This document shows, one piece after another, positions 53,581 through 62,279 of a stretch of DNA of 64,000 bases (position 1 is the first letter of the stretch; every line of letters starts with the position of its first letter). The DNA is taken from the NCBI GenBank assembly GCA_036583965.1, contig JAZBQD010000027.1, forward strand, positions 25,737,001 through 25,801,000. The letters are read 5' to 3'. The position numbers and the translations under genes were made by a program. The stretch comes from Prunella strophiata. Its lineage: Eukaryota; Chordata; Aves; Passeriformes; Prunellidae. The notes beneath the pieces were generated by a model. It did no database searches. It worked only from the letters and a program-made list of their open reading frames with translations, and had not been told where the DNA came from.

Positions 53581-56500
53581 CTACCAAGCAGGGGAAGAAG
53601 GAAGGTTCTGTGAGGCTGGGAGTGAGGGGGCACAGACTGTTACAGAGGGAGGTTGCCATGATGAAATTTTCAGGGTCAGTGTGATTATAACATTCCTGCT
53701 CCTTGAAGATCAGAGCATGTAGTAACCTCTTGGCATTGCCAGAAGTCTGGAAGCTCGTGTCTGGCATGTTTTTACCAGGCCCATCAGAGCTCCCAACTAA
53801 GCTCCCCTTGTTAGACTCAGCTCTTATTCAGGAATTAAAGGAAACATCTCAACCCAGAGCTGTGTGCCTGTGTGGTGTGTCCCAGGGACATCAAACCAAA
53901 GGTGGGAAAGGGAGGAGGAATGCTTTGGAAGGAGATGAGAAGTGTTCAGATGTTGGCATACCCGCACTTTGGCCTGTCTCTGAGCCTCTGCTTCCACAGC
54001 CAGGGACTGACGGAGTTCAGCAGGCAGCTGCACATTGTTGCTGTGGTAGTAAAGACAGGCATTAGCTGGGCTCTTGGCTCTCCTGGCAACACTGGATGGT
54101 CAGTCTGAGGTTTGGGATGGGCTCAGTTGGTCTTTGCAGAGCAACTCGTTCATATTCTTTGCCCCTGAGTGTCCCTCTGCGTGTCTCACTTTAGCCTTCT
54201 ACCCCCATTCCCAACCTTCTCTTTCAGCCTGGTTTTCTAGTGACCAGGCATGATCACCAGCCAGCAGGGAGAGCTCTTTGTGTCTCTGAGGCTCATAGTT
54301 TAAGCTCACTCTTTGTGAGACAGCAGAGACTCCACTAGGAGACAGCTCTCAAGACAGGCACAGAAATGTTCTGTTCACAGATCAATTCATTCACTGCTTG
54401 GCTCTCTTTTCCATGTCCCTCTGTGTGATCAGTGAGTCCCACCTTTCTGCACAGATTTGAGTGATGAGCCCATCCCTACCAGTGCAGAGACCCCAGGGCC
54501 TTTGGTCTAAAGTGTGACATGGAGAGTGCCTTGCTGTGCCTTTTGGGCTACCAGAATTGGGTGCAAACTCTGCCTGCAGCAGCAGCAAAATGGTGATGAA
54601 TCCCAGCTAAGGACCCTGCTCTGGCTGTCAGGGCAGGAGAAAGAACAGTCTTACATGTGGACATTTTACATGAGGCAGAGGCTGAAAAGGGCAGGGAAAA
54701 TAGGAAGGTAAGAGATGAGGCTCTGCCTTGTGCAGAACGCCTGCAGAGAGAGAGACAGAAGCAAAGCAGGAAGAGGAGCAGGCAACAATGAGCAGCACAG
54801 GACAGGTACTTGCAAAGGGAGAGAGAATTGTCTTCTACCAGAATTTCCTACCTACATTTCTATTCTCTCCACTTTGATCCCCCAGCAGCCTGTGACCGCA
54901 TCCAAAGCCACCTATGAAAATGAATCTTTTTAGAGCATGGGGAGAACAGCAGCCCTGGCCTAGGTCCCTTACAGGGAGCAAGACAGGGCAGGGACTTTAA
55001 TTGCAGGACTGTAAGGCAGATTTATCAGGTTCAGTGTGCTACTGGGCAAGGCCCCTCAGAAATAAAATGACTGCCCTCACTTCCCATTTGTGTTAATCCC
55101 AGAGGTTTAGGGTGATTTAACTAGAGTCCACACTGATTCAAAGTGTGGAAGCCTTCTTCAGATCAGTGTCTGTGACTCTGAGGGACTGGCCTGAGCTTCT
55201 TTGTGGAGTCCTCAATTCACCCCTTGCTTTGCCCTCTCCCTCCCCATGGAAGCACTTTTATCTCCTGGCTGATGTTCTTCCTTTCCAGCAGAAGCTCAGA
55301 GAAGTCTTGATGTGCCAGGAGGCGCTTCATGGTGGTCTGCACCTAGCAACTGGATGGCACTGGAGATGCTGGTCAGGGTGGTGAGGAGAAGAGAGGCATT
55401 TTCCAACCGGTAGTAGCAGACAGCATCTATCTCCAAAGTAACCATGTCTTTGGTCACCACCTAAGTAGAAGACATTAGGGGAGATGGAGCTGGTTCTGGC
55501 AACTCTAAGGTAGCACAGAAAAGCACACAACTGAGAGAATGATGAAAACTGGCTGAATGGCTAAGTCTTTGTAGCTTCCACCTCTGCTACTGACTGATCT
55601 TGGGCAAACTAGAGGTTACTTTCAGATGTTTTTTCAGATTTTTCTTGGCAAGGATGAAGGTTGGAAGCATAAGATTTAACATTTAAAAGACACCAAAATT
55701 AATATATAGAGGGGGTGTCAGCCATACCTGATGGAAGGGGATCTCTAGGGTTTTGAGGCGGAGATCTATCTTGTGATAGGTGTCCAAACAGGGAAGGAAA
55801 AAGAAGAGTCCTGTGGGAGGAAGAGATAGACAGCAGGTTTATCATCAGAACTACAAAAATTACCTCTTCTGGTTTGGAGAACAGGAGAGGGCTCAGCATG
55901 CAGAACTACAAAAGAACAGCAATACATAGGCTCAAACTCTCAGGCTGTTTCTGTAACTGGAAAAGCCATCAGCAACTACTGGCCCTTAAAAGGAAGAGAA
56001 CAAAATCCATCAAATCTCCTCTCTGGCCATGTCTGCTTGGAGGGCACCAGCATGTGAGCTTTGGTAAGGTAGGCAGAAGAGGAAGCAGCATAGCTTGGGG
56101 GAGCTCAGTAAACACCTTACCGGGTCCTTTGGCTCTGCCAGGAAGGAGGTGCCCAAGGCGGAAAACAATGGCTCTCTCATACTCCCGCACTACCTGCAGA
56201 GAGAAACAAATCAAGGCTGGAGAGGAAGAAGTAGGACTGGGAAAAGCAGCCTCACCAGCATGGGAGGAAGTTTATTCTGGAAAAGCCCTGCAAAGGGAGG
56301 ATTTCAGCAGGTTATAGTATCAGTTTACCCTTTGCCCAGAACTGCTGGCCAGCTTTGAATATGAGCAGCCCTGTGACAGACAGAGATTTGGTGAGAGCAG
56401 CCCATGTTAGACCCACCCAGGGTTTCCCCAGATGATCCAGCATTTTGCTTCCTTATAGCCTGGCCAAACTTAAGTAACTTGAGTTAAAATGCTCCACATT

Positions 56501-59008
56501 GCTTGTTTCTCTCCAAGGCAAATGTTCTCATCCTAAGAGCTGAGCAGTAACACTGATATTCTTGTTGATAACAAGACAAATGTGAAATTTCCTGAAAAGT
56601 GGGAAACAAAATGCCTACAAGTGCCTACGTGTAGCCATGCTATAAATCTGAGTAAAAATGAGAGGAAGAGGGAAAATCTGCTATTAACTGAGAGATCAAT
56701 ATCTCTTAAATTTTTTAACTTGAAGTCTATTTACCCTGCTGCTACAATGCAGCCATGTCTGGGCTAGGTAGGCTGAGGGACGTGTCTGAAAGTGAACAGA
56801 CTTGCAATTTGTTTTAAAAAAGAGAAACCTTAGTTCCTTCCTGCTGGTATTTCAGCAGGAGTACTTGACAGGCAATGGTTGGACCCCTGTGCTGTAACAA
56901 CATGACATAAAGGACAAATCAAAATTAATGATGAGTTGAAGAGGTATAAATAGTAGGCCTTATACCAAAAAAAACCTTTATGCTTATGTCCAACACATGC
57001 TGAATCAGTGTGTGACATCCAGATCAGACACCAAATCCTGAGAGGTCCCATGGTTATTCTCACCTTCATGCAGAACCAGACAGAAATGGGGAATGTCATT
57101 ATGATGAACAGGAAAGACAAGATGGTCAAAAGCCACTCACAGACACCCAGACCTGGAGACTTTACACCTAGGGAGAAACCCAACAACAGTGTGTTAGAAG
57201 AGGACTGCTCCGAAAATACTGATAGCCTGAGAAGTGCTTGAATACATCAGCTTCATTGTTGTCCTTTGCCTGGACTCACTGTAAATTAACCACTTGGCTC
57301 TCTCTGGAGGTGAGTTAAGGAACACTCCCTGCTCCAGAGTGCCAGGAGTAGCAAGGATGGATGGATAGATTTCGTCTCTGCTTTACTGACAAAAACTGAG
57401 CCATGCTTCTCCATGGTTGCTTGACTAGAGAGCAGACTTTATCTTGAAGAATTGGGGCTACAAAGCAGGGTTGAAAGGCTTGGAAGGGCAGCTTTGCTGA
57501 GCTGGGATCCCTGAAGTTTATCTGGAAAGATGAGCTAAAGACAAAGATTGTAAATAAGAGAGAGCTTTTAACATGCACAGCCTGAAGTGCCTTTCTCTAT
57601 CAGAGTATTTCAGGTTGTTTTGGAATAGGATTTTAGTAGCATCCCAGCTTCCCTAATGCAGTAGGATGAAGCCTCTGGTGCCAGTAAAATCTTCCTGTCT
57701 TCTAAGAAGTCACCCCAAGGTGCTGGAGGCTGACTGGTGTGGTCAGCCCAGATTATTATTAGTTTCTACATCTCCCCAAAATGAGTGTGAGTCATCTTGC
57801 TCTGGCTGCCCTTTGTTCTGCTCCTGTCTGAGGGAAAAATCAGCAGGTATGGCATGAAAACAGATGGAGCCAGAGAGTGGATCAGGATTTTCAACTGTGA
57901 AGTTAGCACCCCTCCCATTTTTAATCCCTTCCAACCCTCCCACCCCTGCTCCTCTGCCTTTGAAATATTTTGCAGAACCACCAGGTCCTGAGGGAGCTTC
58001 AGATCCCAAGAACCTGTGTAGTCACTAGAGCTCCTAAGCACTGCCCAATAGCTGTAATTCCTGTAATGAAGGCAGAAAGACAAAGCTGTGAAAAGCTTGT
58101 TCCCAGGGAGTCAGGATCAAGTCTGAACCTTTGTGTCATTCTGGGGCAGCAGAGGTGCTAGCATGGAAGGGCACAAGTGGTGCTGGCTGTGGTGATGCTG
58201 GGTCCAAACAGGCCCAGTTATATTGCCAAAAGGATCACAATACTCCCTTCTATTGTAGCAAGGCTGGGAATGTGCTGGGAATGTCTCCATGTGTAACAAA
58301 CACATGGAGAGGAGCTGCTCTTAAAGGTTATCCAGCAGGTGAGTGGCAAGTGTGCACCTCAAGGGTAGTTCTTCCCCTGCAGCGAGGTCCTTTGGGCTAT
58401 GAACTGGCAGTAAGGCAAATGCCGTCCACCTAAAGGAGGCCAAGCAAGAAAAGGAAGAGCACGAACAGAACTGGGGAGTAGCAAGCTGAAGCATGAAGGA
58501 TGCTGGGAATGTAACTGCTTGTATCCAAGTTCACTGCTTTGCTGGATGGTGCTAATAAGGTTGCAGAAGGTGGTTGGGAGGATAGCTGAAGTCTCCCATA
58601 TCCTATCCTGAAGATAATCACAACTGTGCATGGGGTGATGGTGTGATGACACCATGCAGAGAGCAGAGTCACACTATGACCCACACAGCACCAAAGAGCC
58701 CACAGTTTTCCAACCCCTTCCCTTCTTTAAGCCATACCTTCCTCTTGCTGCTCACTATCCAGCAATGCCATTGCCTCCATTTCTTCATCAGACACCACAT
58801 CATCCACGTCCACCACTGTGGAGGTGTGCACCCTACCATCACTCCCCGCGGTGCTCTTGGTCTCCTTGGCTTTCTCCTGCTTTACATCTCCCTTTCCTTT
58901 GCCAGCTTCTCTGCTGCTCTCTCTCTTCTCTCGTTTGCTCTGCGCAGCTGGGGACCCTCTGCGTCTTCTATGAGACTCCCTGGAAGAGCTCCGAGACCTC
59001 TTCTCCAT
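53302..59008 (-). CDS. NPHS2: NPHS2 (podocin), eight coding exons, frameshift in exon 5 as assembled
   Basis: Stomatin-family membrane protein of the kidney podocyte slit diaphragm. It forms a hairpin in the inner leaflet, oligomerises through its PHB domain and scaffolds slit-diaphragm proteins at cholesterol-rich membrane. Exons on the - strand: 59008-58738, 57167-57064, 56193-56121, 55810-55728, 55460-55256, 54911-54856, 54040-53962, 53580-53302. Lengths 104, 73, 83, 56 and 79 equal the human exons as I recall; exon 5 is 205 instead of 204. The total is 1150 nt, one more than 383 codons. Start chosen at 59008 ([12 protein letters not shown], matching human MERRARSSSRES) rather than the ATG two codons upstream. 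The C-terminus KDKKDSPML is near-identical to human. Other stomatins lack this N-terminus. Confidence 0.95.
53962..54040 (-). CDS. NPHS2: NPHS2 exon 7: end of PHB domain
   Basis: 79 nt. Encodes [20 protein letters not shown], then RQAKVR, the conserved stomatin coiled region ([12 protein letters not shown]). Donor GTATGC. Confidence 0.95.
54856..54911 (-). CDS. NPHS2: NPHS2 exon 6: PHB domain
   Basis: 56 nt, equal to human as recalled. Encodes [18 protein letters not shown]; human has [13 protein letters not shown] here. Acceptor tttcatag, donor GTAGGT. Too short to stand out as an open frame. Confidence 0.92.
55256..55460 (-). CDS. NPHS2: NPHS2 exon 5: PHB domain, +1 frameshift
   Basis: Starts [20 protein letters not shown], then [19 protein letters not shown], then loses frame at about 55342-55346, where 'ctaggtgcag' has one base more than needed. 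The homologous continuation [20 protein letters not shown], then KNISQEIK is open one frame over. Read without correction, a TGA occurs at 55298-55296 and the product would be about 231 residues instead of 382. The donor after AAA (GTGCTT) is weak. A sequencing or assembly error is the simplest cause. Confidence 0.9.
55728..55810 (-). CDS. NPHS2: NPHS2 exon 4: PHB domain
   Basis: 83 nt. Encodes (G)[18 protein letters not shown], then KTLEIPFHQ, matching human [18 protein letters not shown] with conservative changes. Acceptor cccacag, donor GTATGG. Confidence 0.95.
56121..56193 (-). CDS. NPHS2: NPHS2 exon 3: start of PHB domain
   Basis: 73 nt. Encodes [20 protein letters not shown], then AKGPG, the stomatin-family signature at the start of the PHB domain. 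It is nearly identical to human podocin as recalled. Confidence 0.96.
57064..57167 (-). CDS. NPHS2: NPHS2 exon 2: membrane hairpin
   Basis: 104 nt. Encodes (G)[17 protein letters not shown], then [17 protein letters not shown]. The hydrophobic stretch with the central proline (TFP) is the membrane-inserted hairpin of stomatin proteins. Donor GTGAGA. Confidence 0.95.
57168..58737 (-). other. NPHS2 intron 1, nothing further recognised
   Basis: A 1570-base intron; only short open frames without recognisable proteins. The other NPHS2 introns (1.1 kb or less) are likewise empty. Confidence 0.6.
58738..59008 (-). CDS. NPHS2: NPHS2 exon 1: cytoplasmic N-terminus
   Basis: 271 nt. Basic Arg/Ser-rich start ([20 protein letters not shown]), Lys/Glu-rich middle, then [20 protein letters not shown] and DSEQQEEG. 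It corresponds to the human TVVDVDEV...VALLESERPEEG region. The donor GTATGG splits the Gly codon. Confidence 0.93.
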
Positions 59009-60949
59009 CCTCATCTGTGCCGAGGAGCACGCAGCTGCCCGGGGACTAGAATGAGTACATGCTCAAATTTATTGCTGCAGGCAGGAAAAGCAGGCAGGGG
59101 AGGAGAGAAGAGGAGGTGTCACATCAAGGAGGCTTGTTTCAAGTTCATCACAGGCTTGTCAGGCATAATGGACAGTGAAGTGAAGTGAACAAGCTGTTTC
59201 CAGCTGCTCTGCTCTCATTATGCACTGCCTTGCAGATGGAGAAGGAAAGTTAGACCTGGACAGGGTGGACCCCAGGAAGACATTCTATTTGCATCTATGC
59301 TTTTGGAAATAACATGCAATCAGAAGCACTCCACTGATTTTTAGTAGATAGTTTCTGCAAAGCTGTTGAAAAGCAACCTGAAGGTAACTGTCAGGCAAGT
59401 GGCCCCAAAGGCATCAAAAGGTGAGAGTGGCCCAGAATAGACACCAGGGTGAAAAACCTTTGCTGGTGAGGCCAGTAGCTTACTCGGAAGTGGTTGGAAG
59501 GGTTGTTGAGGTGAACGTCTGGGTAAGCACCATCTCACACTGCTCTGCTCTCCAGAAGCCCTTTGGCTGGCACTGGGAAGGCAGCAGCTCTTCTGTCTCA
59601 AGGATCACATTTTAGCAAGGAGGGAAAGTAACTGGTACCAGCTTTCCTGAATGGGTGCTAATATGAGAGCCATCACAGAGTTAGAACTGTTGAATGTAAA
59701 TTGCCAAAAGAGTTTGTGCTTAAATGCCTCCCTAGTATTCCACAGCAAGAGCATGGCAGAGCAAACATAGGAGCATTCTCTTTTCATGCTGCTCAGCCTG
59801 TGTTGACATTTGTAGAAACCTGTGGAAGAAACACTTTTAAAGTCACCAACTGTATTAAAGAAATCAGCACCCAGCTAGAAATTACACTACAGAAAGACAC
59901 ACCTGGGACATAAAGCAGGGCAGGGCTGAGCTCAGGAATTCCAGTCTCTGGTGTGGAGGAGTGGCTGGAGGGAGCTGGGAAAACAGCTGGGGAGATGCGG
60001 ATCTTGTTTTTTCACAGATTCCTGTTTTATGGGAGGCTTGTGCTCCACTTGGAGTCAGGATATTGCAGGCAGGGAGGACAGGAGCAGCAGCTGCCTGCTT
60101 TCTCTGCTGTGCTGGGTGCTGTGTCAGCAGGTCACCAGGGAAGTGATGGATGGAAAGGGCTAAAGGCAGAGAAAAGTCAGGTGTGAATGGGGTGTAATCA
60201 ATAAATTTATACCGTGTATATTCTTTGGAAGTGCTCCAGAAACCTTTTCCACTTTGTGTTTATCACTTGGCCATCGTGGGACTGGGGGAGATGGCCTCCA
60301 GCTGCTGAAAAGGCAGGTGGTGTTTTAAGCAGAAACAGCAAAAGGCAGCTCAGGTCTGGTTTTGGATTCCAGTTGGTGTCTTGTCAAAAGCACCCTGCCA
60401 TGTTTAACACCTCCAAACCTGCAGCATGCTGTTTTTGTCTGATGTTTTATTTAACCTAGTCCTGACTCCACCATGCCAGGGAGATGTGTTTCATTGCTAT
60501 TTTTTGAAATGAGGAGATTTTTTGAGAGCACATACTGATGGGTGTCCCAAAATTCACATGTTCAGCTCCTGTTTTAGTCTGAAAAGTACTCCTGTGTGGA
60601 AATCAACTGTGCAGTTGAGGGGGTTTCTCAGATATCTGTGATCCCGCAGGAAACAGCCATTGCACCCTTCTTTAACTACAGTCTGTGACCTCTGGAAAGT
60701 CAATGTCTCCTCTGTGGATTTTCGTCTCAGATGGGACTGAAAAAAATACAAGGCTCCTCTTAATAACCAATCTGGTTTCAAACATTGTTATGTTGAAGGA
60801 ACCAGTCCTGTTCTGTGTGTGGCTCTATCCTAATGTGCTTTTTGTGTCTCCACTGTGGATTTTCCTCTTAGACAAGACAAAAAAAATTATAAAGACTCTT
60901 TACAATACAAGACTCCTCTCACAAAATACAAGACTCTTCTTAATAACAT
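59009..60949. other. NPHS2 upstream region and NPHS2/TDRD5 spacer
   Basis: The NPHS2 promoter must lie here. On the - strand an AT-rich TATA-like 'caataaatttgagc' occurs about 60-75 bases before the start codon. No other gene was recognised. A direct-repeat-like pair 'tctcctctgtggattttcgtctcagatgg' / 'tctccactgtggattttcctcttagac' occurs at about 60706-60735 and 60846-60875. Confidence 0.5.
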
Positions 60950-61405
60950 TAGGACATGGAGTTTCTGGAGCAAATCCAGGGAAGGGCAATGGAGGTGGGG
61001 AAGGGTCTGGAGCACAAGTTGGATGAGGAGTAGCTGAGGGAGCTGTGGGGAGCTGTCTGGAGAAAAGGAGGCTCAGGGGAGACCTTACCACCATCTACAA
61101 CCACAATCACGGCAGGGTGTAGCTGGGTGGGGGTCAGGCTTTTCACCCAGGCAATCAGAGATAGGACAAGGGGACATAGTCTCCAGCTGCACCAGGAGAG
61201 GTTTGAGTTGGACCAGAGAGAAATTTCTTCACGGTAATGAGCAGTTACACATTGGAACAGGCTGCCCGGGGAGGTGGGGATATGACCTGAAGGTGTTTAA
61301 GGAAAGAGTGGACATAGCACTTCGGTGCTCTGGTCTGGCTGACGTCGTTGTGTTGGGTCTTGTGTTGAACTCGATCATCTTAGAGATGTTCTCCAATCGT
61401 TTTTG
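60950..61405 (+). repeat. CR1 LINE fragment, forward, abutting the TDRD5 promoter
   Basis: Forward CR1 with 'ttctggagcaaatccaggga', 'gagaaatttcttcacggtaa', 'acacattggaacaggctgcc' and the 3' part 'gatgttctccaatcg'. A GGTT/T-rich tail (61405-61432) follows. It ends within about 40 bases of the CpG-rich promoter. Confidence 0.88.
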
Positions 61406-61435
61406 TTTGGTTGGTTGGTTGGTTTTTTTTTTAAG

Positions 61436-61720
61436 AAGGCAGGGGCAGCATATCCCGGCCGGTCCTCCCCAGCCCCGAGGCAGCGGAAAGCCCATCCCAA
61501 ACTCAGCGCTGAGGGCGGTATCGATCGCTCCCCTCAGCGGCGCAGCAAGGCCGGCCCGGGCCGGGTGAGGGGGGCGAGGAGTGGCCCGGCCCCGCCCCCG
61601 CGCCCCGGAAAGGCGGGAAAGGCGCCGCGCAGGCGCACGGCGAGGCTGGAGCGATGGCGCCGTGCGTGTGGGAACGGGGGGTGTCCCGGCATGGGGCTGA
61701 GGGGAACAGGGGTGTCTGTG
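61436..61720 (+). promoter_or_regulatory. TDRD5: CpG-island promoter of TDRD5
   Basis: Sharply GC- and CpG-rich. It contains an NRF1-type palindrome cgcgcaggcgca at 61626-61637, a GC box (cccgccccc, 61591-61599) and an E2F-like ggcgggaaa (61612-61620, just before a second partial copy). No TATA box is seen. The transcription start and non-coding first exon are expected here; possible donors include CGG|GTGAGG near 61562 and CGTGC|GTGTGG near 61665, but I cannot decide between them. Confidence 0.7.
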
Positions 61721-62040
61721 GGGGACAGAAACTCTGCGAGGCTGAGGGGCGAACCCCCGCGCTGGTGGTCACAAGGGTTTCTGTGAGGAGCACTGGCGCC
61801 GGCGGTGGGCGGGGTGTCCTCGAGCAGCAGTATGGACACGCAGGGTGTCGGCGCTTGCATAGTTTTAAGGGTGCATTAAACTCTAGGGATGCTGGCAAGT
61901 GAATGCAGGGAGTGTTCGTGAACCTGCTGCCTGCTCCCACTGCCAGCTTTCAGCTGCTAAGTGGGAAAAAGTTAAAATTCCACGTGATTATGAGCAGCTG
62001 TGGTACAAGTTGTCACCTGCTTGCTTGTGTTCTCCTTTAG
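61721..62040 (+). other. TDRD5 first intron (inferred)
   Basis: Sequence between the CpG promoter and the first coding exon; ends in a pyrimidine-rich acceptor (tgttctcctttag). No coding signal was accepted. Confidence 0.5.
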
Positions 62041-62279
62041 TACAGAGGCGTCGAAGCAGGCGCAGTTTATGGAGGTGCTGAAGAAGGAGGTGAGGGCCAT
62101 GCTGATAGCTGCCAAAGCCGGCTTGACGCCAGAGCAGCTGGAGGAGCAGTACCTGGCCATGGTCTGCAAACCTCTCCCTCTGCGTGACCTGGGCTTCCAG
62201 TCCACCTTGGAGCTGGTGACACAAATGCCTGAAGTTGTCCAAATCTGTTCTTCTAAGAATGGTGCTTTAATCCTCAAAG
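62041..62279 (+). CDS. TDRD5: TDRD5 first coding exon: LOTUS domain 1
   Basis: After 28 probably non-coding bases, it encodes MEVLKKEVRAMLIAAKAGLT, then PEQLEEQYLAMVCKPLPLRD, LGFQSTLELVTQMPEVVQIC and SSKNGALILK. This is a complete LOTUS/OST-HTH winged-helix (two helices, L-x-x-x-Y, LGF-S-x-x-E-L). The donor at 62280 leaves one base of an Ala codon. Confidence 0.92.

Noticed and set aside
61654..61902. ATG in the CpG island as TDRD5 start
   Set aside because: The frame has no LOTUS similarity and does not join in phase with the first LOTUS exon in a convincing way; the ATG at 62069 fits the family better.
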